Assembly: GCA_015520975.1 (NCBI GenBank)
Contig: WAOZ01000131.1
Location: forward strand, 1 to 5,438
DNA from: DHVE2 group archaeon
Lineage (GTDB): Archaea; Thermoplasmatota; Thermoplasmata; Thermoplasmatales; Aciduliprofundaceae
Length of the DNA: 5,438 bases
Direction: 5' to 3'
Shown here piece by piece: positions 1 through 5,438 of the stretch (positions are counted from its first letter, which is position 1; each line of letters begins with the position of its first letter). Made by a program: the position numbers and the translations under genes. The notes beneath the pieces are model-generated. The model saw nothing but the letters and a program-made list of their open reading frames with translations. It ran no database searches and was not told the origin of the DNA.

Positions 1-2482
1 AGAACGGTCCCGTGATGTCGTAGCCTTGCGCTCCCTGCGAATCTGTTGCCACCACCTTTATGTAGTACTGCCCATCGGATACCGTGGTGCTGTCCCACGG
101 ATAACTGCCCGTGTTGCTCGTGCCACTCACTATCGGTATCCAGGTTGCGTTATCCGTGCTGTAATATATGTCTATGCTCAGCGCCGTGCCGTCCTCCAGA
201 TCCGTCGCGTTCCACTGGATGTTGTATGTGCCGCTCACTATCGCTCCCTGCAACGGCGCACTTATATCCACCGTCGGCGGTGTATTCTCTATACAGTTAT
301 AGCAAACAAGTGCAAAATCCTGATCTATTTCTGCCGTGGAAGATATAGAATCCTGCGGTATGTTGTACCCTGTGATCTCTATCGTGTATTCCCCTGTTTG
401 AAGAGCAGTTGTGGGAATGAATACATTCTCTACATTATTGTGATCGTCAAAATAATCACCGTTGGTATCCCAGCTGTCACCCGTGTTTGTATTGCCTGCA
501 GCAGTGTTGGCCGCGCTCCAGCCATCTGTGAAACCGTTTCCGTAATACACCGTGCCATCCGGCGCAGTAACTTTTAAGTTGAGGTCATTCACGAGCACTG
601 GGTCCACTGCAGGATCTCCGGCTACATCTGTCCATACGAGAGTTATCTTCATAGGCTTCGTTATATCATCCACGCGCACCGTCATTGTGAAAACATCTCC
701 TGTAGAGAGAAGAACATCCTGATCGTGGTATATCACATTCACCTGAGGATCCAGCAGAGGAGGCAGATAAACTCTACCCCAGCCTTCTTCGTAATTCGGT
801 ATGGGATCCGTACCGCCGTTTGTGCCGCCAGCAATATCAACGGCACTGTTTATGAGCATCGCCTTAACCATGGCAGGGCTCGGATTCACTCCGTAATGCG
901 CTTTCCACCACTGCACTATATCCGCCGCAGCACCTGAGACCTGCGGAGTTGCCTGAGATGTGCCGTCGCACCACAGATAATATGTATCATAAGCGCCCCA
1001 GAGCGTGGATGATGCCTGCGAACCGCGGGCGGATAATATTGCCCTTCCCGGTGCCACCACATCCGGTTTAATTCTGTTATCCGTGGTGGGGCCTCGTGAT
1101 GAGAAGTCAGCCATTTCTTCAATGTTATCCGCGTTCGTATCCACTCCGGCGTATCCATAGTTAGTGGGATAAGCCCAATAATCTTCCGTTGCTCCAACTG
1201 TGATTACATTTTTGGCTGTTCCAGGTGAGCCCACAGTACTCGCTGCCGGACCATCGTTGCCCGCTGCGAACACATAAACTATGGGCTGGTCTCCCGGGGT
1301 GTAATTTGAAGAATCGCGCACAACCATATCATAGTAGGACGCTTCCGCATCATAGTCTCCCGCCGTGGATGCACCCCACGAATTCTGGCTCACATAGACA
1401 CCATTATCGTACGCCTGATTTGCGAGCCAGAAAACAAAGGTATCGTTGGAAAACGCGAATGTTCCTGTGGTGCCTCCGAATATCTTCTGAACGAAAACCG
1501 TGGCGTTCGGCGCCTGTCCGTTTCCAACATAGTATGCCGCTTCCGGATAAAGTTCGCCTGTACCCAAGTAACCATTGCCCGCAACGATGCCAGCGACATG
1601 TGTTCCGTGTCCGTGTAAATCCGCCCATGTTCCGTCAGTGGTGTAATCGATTCCACCAATAACCCTGTTCTGAAAATCAGGATGCGATACCGGGACATTA
1701 CCATCATCAAGACCCGTATCTGTCACGGAAACAATAACGCCGCTGCCATCCCATCCTAAGGAATTTATATAAGAGCCAGGACCGTCCCATGGAGTGTTCG
1801 CGCTCCAATTTCCTCCAAGGATCTCCGCTGCCGTCTCATCAAAGAGTTTCATAGGCTCCCAGGGCTCTATCCAGTAAACATCATTCATATTCGCGATTTC
1901 GAGTATCTGCGTGTAATTCACCAGAAGTGTAAGCGAGATTTCGCCCGTGAAGCCGTTTCTGCCGCCGCCCAAAACCGTGTATTTTTCCGCTATGCGCACA
2001 GCGGTGGATTTCGCCGTATCCGTATCTGCAAGCAACACAGTTATAGCCCGCTTTTCGTCGCCTGAAATTATTCTCGGGCTTATCTTGTAATATGGATGAT
2101 ACTCTCCCACCCATCTGACCTCGCTTAAATCTCTGAGCGCTTCTATACTCTTTCTGCTTCCACTCACCATATATGCGTAATTTGGCACATAACCGAGGAT
2201 GCGAATACCTCTGGATTCCAGCATCTCAACCTCTTTAGTTCCCACAGGACCCGTGAACTGTACCAGAAATATGTTGTGCTGTGCAGATGCTTTCAAATTT
2301 TCAGGTATTCTCGGCTCCCCAAGTGCGGTGTAAAATTTGGCCGCTTTCAAAGATATGTATGTATCTTCTATCCTCAGCTCCTTTACCTCTTCTGTCTGTA
2401 CATTCTGCTGTATGAGAAAAGCAGTATTCACTACCACCAGCAGTATCATTATTCCTATTACCAGCGTTCTTTTTCGATTCAT
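1..2482 (-). CDS. Secreted KP-43-like subtilisin (S8A) serine protease with Ig-like domain, C-terminus beyond the window
   Basis: Unbroken frame of 827 codons from ATG 2482 to the left edge, so the C-terminus is missing. Seen: a basic start then a hydrophobic stretch (about residues 7-24), a signal peptide or membrane anchor; two similar alpha/beta propeptide modules (about 70-135 and 146-208); and the peptidase domain (about 240-575). Catalytic residues are Asp255 (V-T-D-T-G), His292 (H-G-T-H-V-A-G) and Ser509 (D-G-T-S-Q-A-T-P), with oxyanion Asn409 (A-A-G-N-D-G). Residues 580-727 match the beta-barrel that follows the catalytic domain in KP-43-type subtilases, with L-V-W-T-D, L-V-N-D-L-N-L and N-V-E-N-V-F motifs. 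A Cys-X-X-Cys (727/730) precedes an Ig-like domain starting N-T-P-P-T-V. By family it is an extracellular endopeptidase, matured by propeptide removal, supplying peptides. Gln replaces the common Met after the catalytic Ser. More Ig-like or anchoring domains may lie to the left. The family call is firm; the substrate is unknown. Confidence 0.95.
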   Translation of the reverse strand, partial: MNRKRTLVIGIMILLVVVNTAFLIQQNVQTEEVKELRIEDTYISLKAAKFYTALGEPRIPENLKASAQHNIFLVQFTGPVGTKEVEMLESRGIRILGYVPNYAYMVSGSRKSIEALRDLSEVRWVGEYHPYYKISPRIISGDEKRAITVLLADTDTAKSTAVRIAEKYTVLGGGRNGFTGEISLTLLVNYTQILEIANMNDVYWIEPWEPMKLFDETAAEILGGNWSANTPWDGPGSYINSLGWDGSGVIVSVTDTGLDDGNVPVSHPDFQNRVIGGIDYTTDGTWADLHGHGTHVAGIVAGNGYLGTGELYPEAAYYVGNGQAPNATVFVQKIFGGTTGTFAFSNDTFVFWLANQAYDNGVYVSQNSWGASTAGDYDAEASYYDMVVRDSSNYTPGDQPIVYVFAAGNDGPAASTVGSPGTAKNVITVGATEDYWAYPTNYGYAGVDTNADNIEEMADFSSRGPTTDNRIKPDVVAPGRAILSARGSQASSTLWGAYDTYYLWCDGTSQATPQVSGAAADIVQWWKAHYGVNPSPAMVKAMLINSAVDIAGGTNGGTDPIPNYEEGWGRVYLPPLLDPQVNVIYHDQDVLLSTGDVFTMTVRVDDITKPMKITLVWTDVAGDPAVDPVLVNDLNLKVTAPDGTVYYGNGFTDGWSAANTAAGNTNTGDSWDTNGDYFDDHNNVENVFIPTTALQTGEYTIEITGYNIPQDSISSTAEIDQDFALVCYNCIENTPPTVDISAPLQGAIVSGTYNIQWNATDLEDGTALSIDIYYSTDNATWIPIVSGTSNTGSYPWDSTTVSDGQYYIKVVATDSQGAQGYDITGPF

Positions 2483-2526
2483 AGTCTTCCCACCCGTTCA
2501 TTAAAAAGGAGATTTCATATTTAAAT
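2483..2526 (-). promoter_or_regulatory. Promoter and Shine-Dalgarno site of the protease gene
   Basis: Reading the minus strand, a TATA-like box TTTAAATA lies at 2525-2518. Its centre is about 40 bases upstream of the ATG at 2482, so an archaeal start site about 26 bases downstream would fall near 2496. The short leader would then carry GGGTGGG (2495-2489), a G-G-T-G type ribosome binding site six bases before the ATG. This supports the chosen start. The spacing rule is established for archaeal promoters; use of this site is inferred. Confidence 0.6.
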
Positions 2527-2533
2527 CTAACCC

Positions 2534-2539
2534 AAAAAA
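2534..2539 (-). terminator. Oligo-T tract, likely terminator of the osmC-like gene
   Basis: The minus strand has six T (then GGG) about 65 bases past the stop of the osmC-like gene and just before the TATA-like box of the protease gene. Archaeal RNA polymerase stops at T-rich tracts without needing a hairpin, so this is a reasonable terminator separating the two genes. The rest of the 2527-2603 spacer is a G/C-rich patch (2571-2593) in which I see no convincing hairpin, ORF or RNA gene. Confidence 0.4.
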
Positions 2540-2603
2540 TGTGAACTTAATGGACATATGTGAGTATCTCGGCCCCGCCCTATCCGCGCATCTCAATTTT
2601 TTC

Positions 2604-3008
2604 TTATTTTTCAACGATTATTTCGTAAGAGACCTCCACACCTGCATTTCTGAACATGGCAGACACAGAGCAGTACTTGTTCTGTGAGAGTTCAACTGCT
2701 TTTTTGGCTTTTTCATAGTCCACACCGGCAAAGATGTATTTGAGATGTACTTTCGTGTAAACCTTGGGATGCTGTTCGGCGCGCTCGGATTCTATCTCAA
2801 TCCTGAATTTTTCGGGTTTCTGCTTCATTTTCGTTAAAATCGCAATGACATCCATACCTGTGCATCCACCCAGCGCCAGAAGCATTGTGGCCATAGGCGA
2901 AGGACCTTTCTGCTCTCCAAAATACCCGGATTCCAGCACTATAGCGTGATTCTCTGTCTCTCCAATAAATCGCATGCCTTCCACATGATTGAGAACTACT
3001 TTCGTCAT
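2604..3008 (-). CDS. OsmC/Ohr family protein, YhfA-like subgroup
   Basis: A 134-residue protein from ATG 3008 to TAA 2606-2604, the normal length for the family. The two redox cysteines are present: Cys49 in G-G-C-T-G-M-D-V and Cys113 in K-Y-C-S-V-S-A-M. The N-terminal V-E-G-M-R-F-I-G-E segment, the G-P-S-P-M stretch before Cys49, and the S-E-R then H-P-K-V-Y-T-K-V-H pattern resemble the E. coli YhfA branch more than Ohr. OsmC-fold proteins are cytoplasmic thiol peroxidases that reduce organic hydroperoxides; the role of the YhfA branch is poorly defined, so peroxide protection is inferred. An upstream in-frame ATG at 3056 would add 16 residues, but 3008 is preferred because a TATA-like box lies about 27 bases upstream, the spacing of a leaderless transcript, and because the protein aligns from M-T-K-V-V. 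It is divergent from the glycerate kinase and probably monocistronic. Confidence 0.9.
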   Translation of the reverse strand: MTKVVLNHVEGMRFIGETENHAIVLESGYFGEQKGPSPMATMLLALGGCTGMDVIAILTKMKQKPEKFRIEIESERAEQHPKVYTKVHLKYIFAGVDYEKAKKAVELSQNKYCSVSAMFRNAGVEVSYEIIVEK

Positions 3009-3017
3009 AGATGAAAC

Positions 3018-3043
3018 CATATACGCGGCAGATAAAAAACTTA
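3018..3043 (+). promoter_or_regulatory. Possible promoter of the glycerate kinase gene
   Basis: Two A/T-rich candidates precede the kinase on the plus strand: CCATATAC (3018-3025), about 26 bases before an ATG at 3047, and the ATAAAAAAC/CTTATGG stretch (3032-3046), about 27-33 bases before the GTG at 3068. No Shine-Dalgarno site is seen before any candidate start, so a leaderless message is likely. The second box overlaps the one assigned to the divergent osmC-like gene, so polymerase binding may be mutually exclusive. Which box is used is unresolved. Confidence 0.3.
3031..3039 (-). promoter_or_regulatory. TATA-like box of the osmC-like gene (leaderless)
   Basis: The minus strand reads TTTTTTATC here, centred 27 bases upstream of the ATG at 3008. 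No Shine-Dalgarno sequence precedes that ATG. Both facts fit a leaderless archaeal mRNA beginning at or next to the start codon. If the longer 3056 start were used, this box would lie inside the coding region. Confidence 0.5.
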
Positions 3044-3067
3044 TGGATGCATGCAATATTGTTCTCC

Positions 3068-4234
3068 GTGATAAAAAACAAAAATCTGCTTCTATCCCAC
3101 GGCGATACAGATCTGCGAAAGAACCTGCTCACGCTGACGGAAGAAATATTGGAGATATGCGATGCGGGAAATATAATAAAAAATGCAGTGAATTTTTCAT
3201 CCAATCTGATAAAAATCAGAGATTGCTTTGTGCCTGTCAAAGGCGATGTGTATGTTGTGGGCTTTGGGAAGTGTTCGGTGCCCATGGCGCGTGCCGTTGA
3301 GGATGTTCTCGGAGAAAATCTGAAAGGTGGAATCGTTATAAGTCCGTATCCATCTGAGTTGAAAAAAATAGAGGTGTGCGTCGGTGCACATCCCGTACCC
3401 GATGAACGAACCGTTATATGCTCACATAAAGTTCTGGATTTTGTATCTTCGCTCCATAGAGAGGATTTGCTCGTATGCCTGATTTCTGGCGGTGCGTCCT
3501 CTCTGTTTGAAATTCCGAATATTCCGCTCGATGAATACAGAGAGAGAGTTTCAAGCCTTCTGGTAAGCGGTAAAAATATAGAGGAAATAAACAAAGAGAG
3601 GACGAAGCTCTCAAAAGTTAAAGGTGGCAAATTTTTAAAATATGTGGCCGCTGAAACTGTCGTGTCACTGATAATCTCCGATGTTCTGGGTGATCCACGG
3701 TATGTGAGTTCTGGTCCCACATGGGCTCATCACGCCATGAATTTCGTTCTCGCGGATCCCGTTTGGCTTAAATCCCAGACCGAAAATATACTCAAAAAAT
3801 ATGGATACAGCGTTAAAAAACACAGTTATTTTCTGCGAGATAGGCCCGTGGACGCCGCTGAAAGTATATGCGAGATAGCAAAAGATATGGACGAAAATGC
3901 GGCGGTTTTCACTGGCGAAACTTATATAGCCTCACCTCCGCGTGGCAAAGGGGGCAGAAACCAAGAACTCGCACTCTATCTCGCGAAATGCTTTAAAAAT
4001 AAGAATATCGCCGCGGTGTGCATAGGCACTGACGGCTTAGATGGTCCCACCGATGCTGCAGGAGCAATCGTTGACGGAAAGAGTTATCAAAGACTGCTTG
4101 AGAGAGGATTTGATATTGATAAGGAGCTGAAAAAACACAATTCATATCCTCCGCTCAAAGCAATTGATGACCTGATATTCACGGGATTCACGAACGCCAA
4201 TATGGCGGATATATGCGTGGTTTTAAAAAATTAA
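3068..4234 (+). CDS. Glycerate 2-kinase, MOFRL family
   Basis: The family phosphorylates D-glycerate with ATP to 2-phosphoglycerate in the cytoplasm. It feeds the lower glycolytic pathway and is the kinase step of the non-phosphorylated Entner-Doudoroff route in Thermoplasma-like archaea. Numbered from GTG 3068 (388 residues), the sequence shows G-F-G-K with the conserved active-site Lys (68), S-G-G-A-S-S (140-145), L-S-K-V-K-G-G-K (181-188), I-S-D-V-L-G-D (203-209), then the MOFRL half with G-G-R-N-Q-E-L (295-301) and G-T-D-G-L-D-G-P-T-D-A-A-G (320-332). It is somewhat shorter than many homologues of about 415-450. The usual G-P-T-G-T-N-V near the C-terminus is replaced by G-F-T-N-A-N-M (373-379). 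The frame is also open from ATG 3011 and ATG 3047. 3011 would leave two bases to the divergent gene and no room for a promoter. GTG 3068 is preferred because the family similarity begins shortly after it; 3047 remains possible. The function is secure at family level. Confidence 0.93.
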   Translation: MIKNKNLLLSHGDTDLRKNLLTLTEEILEICDAGNIIKNAVNFSSNLIKIRDCFVPVKGDVYVVGFGKCSVPMARAVEDVLGENLKGGIVISPYPSELKKIEVCVGAHPVPDERTVICSHKVLDFVSSLHREDLLVCLISGGASSLFEIPNIPLDEYRERVSSLLVSGKNIEEINKERTKLSKVKGGKFLKYVAAETVVSLIISDVLGDPRYVSSGPTWAHHAMNFVLADPVWLKSQTENILKKYGYSVKKHSYFLRDRPVDAAESICEIAKDMDENAAVFTGETYIASPPRGKGGRNQELALYLAKCFKNKNIAAVCIGTDGLDGPTDAAGAIVDGKSYQRLLERGFDIDKELKKHNSYPPLKAIDDLIFTGFTNANMADICVVLKN

Positions 4235-4238
4235 AAAA
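4225..4238 (-). terminator. Paired T6 tracts, likely terminator of the cupin and small-protein operon
   Basis: Directly after the TGA of the 47-codon gene, the minus strand has two runs of six T separated by AA. On the plus strand this is the last three codons plus stop of the glycerate kinase gene. Such a tract is a typical intrinsic archaeal terminator. It lies inside the 3' end of the opposing gene. Confidence 0.5.
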
Positions 4239-4382
4239 TCAGATGTCCTTAATTCGTTCCCATATCTTTTTAGCTCTCTCATCAAGAATCTCTTCAAGAA
4301 GCATATCGAACAGCTCTTCGTCGGATGGGGGCATCTTTTTTTTGAGAAACGGGATCCGTATCTCGGGTACTTTCATCGGCAT
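4239..4382 (-). CDS. Predicted 47-residue helical protein coupled to the cupin gene
   Basis: A short frame from ATG 4382-4380 to TGA 4241-4239. Its start overlaps the cupin stop by one base (TGATG), the classic arrangement for termination-reinitiation, and no separate Shine-Dalgarno site is evident. The frame fills the space between the cupin and the convergent glycerate kinase almost exactly, leaving four bases. The protein has a basic N-terminal third (P-E-I-R-I-P-F-L-K-K-K), then from about residue 19 a highly charged amphipathic helix with a Leu/Ile face (Leu33, Ala37, Ile40, Ile44, Ile47 spaced 4-3-4-3), suggesting a coiled coil or protein-binding helix. It has no Cys, no metal motif and no membrane segment. 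I recognise no family. A second in-frame ATG at 4376 would give 45 residues. It may be a partner or regulator of the cupin, but that is only inferred from the coupling. Chance is possible at this length. Confidence 0.6.
   Translation of the reverse strand: MPMKVPEIRIPFLKKKMPPSDEELFDMLLEEILDERAKKIWERIKDI
4336..4343 (+). terminator. T8 tract, likely terminator of the glycerate kinase gene
   Basis: The plus strand has eight consecutive T about 100 bases past the kinase stop, after a shorter T5 tract at 4267-4271. Archaeal polymerases terminate at such tracts. Both lie inside the opposing small gene, where the T8 encodes its Lys-Lys-Lys run. Kinase transcripts would therefore be antisense to that gene. 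Confidence 0.4.
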
Positions 4383-4723
4383 CACTTTACGATGGGTATT
4401 ATGCACAGGAATTTCCACTCTTTATCTCCTGTGTTTCTGTACCAGTGCGGCACATCGGGCTCGATGTAAAGGAAATTACCTTCGTGAACCTCAACTTCCT
4501 CCTCACCGGCACCGATAACACCTTTACCTTCAAGAATGAATATCTCGTGCTCCCAAGGATGCATATGTCTCGGTATCTCCGCGCCGGGTTCGAGCGTGAA
4601 AAGTCGCATTGCATAATTCTCCGCGCCCTCTGTATCCTTTATGAGCCACTGTATCCACGCGCCCTTCGCACCTTCCATTTCCACCTTCTGTTTTTCCACC
4701 TTATCTATGTGCGAAACATACAT
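4382..4723 (-). CDS. Small single-domain cupin, predicted metal-binding
   Basis: A 113-residue protein from ATG 4723 to TGA 4384-4382. Cupin motif 1 is clear: Gly47, then His53-X-His55-X4-Glu60 in P-R-H-M-H-P-W-E-H-E, followed by I-F-I-L-E-G-K-G. Motif 2 runs from Gly82 to P-D-V-P-H-W-Y-R-N, giving His93 and Asn97. His53, His55, Glu60 and His93 form the usual 3-His/1-Glu site for Mn, Fe, Ni or Zn. Single-domain cupins of this size may be isomerases, dioxygenases, lyases or ligand sensors, so the substrate cannot be given. No signal peptide is seen, so it is cytoplasmic. A GTG at 4732 would add three residues, but that GTG forms part of a good GGTGA ribosome binding site five bases before ATG 4723, so 4723 is chosen. 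It is the first gene of a two-gene unit with the 47-residue protein and converges on the glycerate kinase. Confidence 0.88.
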   Translation of the reverse strand: MYVSHIDKVEKQKVEMEGAKGAWIQWLIKDTEGAENYAMRLFTLEPGAEIPRHMHPWEHEIFILEGKGVIGAGEEEVEVHEGNFLYIEPDVPHWYRNTGDKEWKFLCIIPIVK

Positions 4724-4763
4724 AACCGTCACCAGAAAATAGTATAGTGTTCTGCATTATAAA
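4724..4763 (-). promoter_or_regulatory. Promoter and Shine-Dalgarno site of the cupin operon
   Basis: The minus strand has a TATA-like box TTTATAAT at 4763-4756. Its centre is about 37 bases before ATG 4723, which predicts a start near 4734 and a leader of about ten bases. That leader begins with GGTGA (4733-4729), a good G-G-T-G ribosome binding site five bases before the ATG. The layout matches that of the protease gene and decides the start codon. Confidence 0.6.
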
Positions 4764-4802
4764 CATTTAGCTGTCAGCAGGACTTTTGGATAACAAAGGT
4801 AT

Positions 4803-4836
4803 AAAAAATTCAAATTTTGGAATACCGCCCAAAAAA
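4803..4836 (-). terminator. Two T6 tracts downstream of the right-edge gene
   Basis: The minus strand has TTTTTT at 4836-4831 and again at 4808-4803, about 41-46 and 69-74 bases past the TAA at 4877. They are likely terminators for the gene at the right edge. Their position after the TAA rather than right after the amber codon is compatible with either end of that gene. Confidence 0.4.
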
Positions 4837-4876
4837 GAATCATAATATTATTCCATTGCCAATATTCTATCCATCA

Positions 4877-4957
4877 TTACTCACCACTCAAATTTACCGT
4901 ATCAATTTTCACATCCACAACAGAAACAACGGGCGATGATAATCCAAGAAGTTCTGC
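4877..4957 (-). other. In-frame continuation of the right-edge gene beyond an amber codon
   Basis: After the TAG at 4960-4958 the same frame reads 26 sense codons to a TAA at 4879-4877. The translation begins A-E-L-L-G-L-S-S-P and continues V-V-S-V-V-D-V-K-I-D-T-V-N-L-S-G-E, alternating hydrophobic and polar residues like the upstream beta strands. Before the TAG the protein ends in T-H-T-L-R-I, which reads naturally into A-E-L-L. This may be a former C-terminus cut off by a point mutation (for example CAG to TAG), a readthrough or pyrrolysine site, or a sequencing error. A chance open frame of this length is not rare, so the case rests on the protein-like character. Confidence 0.45.
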
Positions 4958-5438
4958 CTAGATTCTCAGCGTATGTGTGGGTATCGTTTTATAATCATGT
5001 ATTTCCATATCTATTGCGGAGTTAGATTCAAATTTACTGCTGCGTGGTGTAAAACCCACATATGCGGTGTAAGGCGCCCATGCACCCGGTGAAATTTCAT
5101 TATCATCCCATGGTGTGGCATTTATGCCATGATTAAAACTCGTCAAAAAATCATAGTTCGTGGTGCTGTTGTCCAACTCTGCTGGTTTTATTTTCACACC
5201 TTCTGGAACAATATGCTGAGGTAAATTACCCATCACCACAATATTTAAATGAATATCCAGTAGATTATTATCTACCACACAGGCATCTAAAGTGACTGTT
5301 AAATTCAATGTGCCATCACCATTGTTTATTATGGCCACTGCGCTTACAGTCCTGTTTACAATTATAACCGTTAAGTTAGATACTGAATATTCTAACTTTG
5401 CATATCCCTCCGTTACCACCAATTCAGGCTCTCTGTTC
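4958..5438 (-). CDS. C-terminal part of a probable extracellular beta-rich protein, N-terminus beyond the window
   Basis: The frame is open from the right edge (first residues N-R-E-P-E-L-V-V-T) to an amber stop at 4960-4958, about 160 residues. No start codon needs to lie inside the window; the TTG at 5422 is just an in-frame Leu. The sequence alternates Val/Ile/Thr in the manner of beta strands. It has five Asn-X-Ser/Thr sites (N-L-T, N-R-T, N-L-T, N-S-T, N-A-T), suggesting a glycosylated surface or secreted protein such as an S-layer-associated or pilin-like protein. No catalytic motif and no C-terminal membrane segment are visible. G+C is low (22 of 60 at 5101-5160) compared with the protease gene. 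I do not recognise the family. The frame stays open for 26 codons beyond the TAG, so this may not be the true C-terminus; see the separate entry. Confidence 0.75.
   Translation of the reverse strand, partial: NREPELVVTEGYAKLEYSVSNLTVIIVNRTVSAVAIINNGDGTLNLTVTLDACVVDNNLLDIHLNIVVMGNLPQHIVPEGVKIKPAELDNSTTNYDFLTSFNHGINATPWDDNEISPGAWAPYTAYVGFTPRSSKFESNSAIDMEIHDYKTIPTHTLRI

Noticed and set aside
26..1662. Several plus-strand open frames opposite the protease (26-577, 46-348, 725-937, 1225-1662)
   Set aside because: They are shadows of the protease gene. Their products are Arg/Cys/His/Pro-rich and low in complexity, with no motif.
2564..2598. G/C-rich patch in the protease/osmC-like spacer as a possible small RNA or hairpin
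   Set aside because: I could not find a stable stem, box C/D motifs or a tRNA-like pattern. Only a short imperfect ATCTC repeat is present.
2797..3720. 307-codon open frame on the minus strand opposite the glycerate kinase
   Set aside because: It is antisense to a gene with clear family motifs, overlaps the osmC-like gene in another frame, is rich in Ser/Phe/Arg and shows no recognisable domain.
4213..4747. Two plus-strand open frames opposite the cupin and small gene
   Set aside because: The cupin motifs on the minus strand account for the sequence. These frames have no domain, ribosome binding site or promoter.
2531..4836. The minus-strand string TTTTTTGGG occurs in both longer spacers (2539-2531 and 4836-4828)
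   Set aside because: Two copies of a nine-base T-rich string with unrelated flanks and different distances to the next promoter are better explained as separate T-tract terminators than as a shared operator.
4757..4843. 28-codon hydrophobic open frame on the minus strand in the spacer upstream of the cupin
   Set aside because: It overlaps the cupin TATA-like box and both T6 tracts, has no ribosome binding site, and its Phe/Leu/Tyr content follows from A/T-rich sequence.
1..5438. Search for CRISPR arrays, insertion sequences, attachment sites, rRNA or tRNA genes
   Set aside because: No spaced direct repeats, terminal inverted repeats, transposase motifs or RNA gene signatures were seen on either strand.

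Overview
The window looks archaeal, probably a euryarchaeon and possibly a Thermoplasmata or Aciduliprofundum-like heterotroph; that placement is inference. The support is A/T-rich TATA-like boxes about 26-40 bases upstream of start codons, short or absent leaders, G-G-T-G type Shine-Dalgarno sites, oligo-T terminators, heavy use of ATA for Ile and AGA for Arg, and a MOFRL-type glycerate 2-kinase. I cannot name the species. The window is almost fully coding, with no gene-free stretch over 300 bases.

Positions 1-2482 (minus) hold most of a large secreted subtilisin-family protease that runs off the left edge. It has a signal or anchor segment, a two-part propeptide, a complete Asp/His/Ser catalytic domain, a KP-43-type beta-barrel and the start of an Ig-like domain. 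Positions 2483-2603 are a short spacer with its promoter and the likely terminator of the next gene. Positions 2606-3008 (minus) encode a YhfA-like OsmC/Ohr protein. It is transcribed divergently from a glycerate 2-kinase (about 3068-4234, plus), and the two share a promoter region of about 60 bases.

Only four bases after the kinase comes a convergent minus-strand pair: a small cupin (4382-4723) and, coupled to it through a TGATG overlap, a 47-residue predicted protein (4239-4382) that is easy to miss. The spacer at 4724-4876 holds the cupin promoter and oligo-T tracts. The right edge (to 5438, minus) carries the C-terminal part of an Asn-X-Ser/Thr-rich, probably extracellular beta-rich protein. 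It ends at an amber codon (4958-4960), but the same frame stays open and protein-like for 26 more codons up to a TAA at 4877.

Together the genes suggest a peptide- or sugar-using archaeon with secreted proteolysis, a glycerate branch of sugar breakdown and a peroxide or redox protection gene. I see no defence system, mobile element, CRISPR array or RNA gene. The points most worth checking are the in-frame amber codon and the coupled microprotein.
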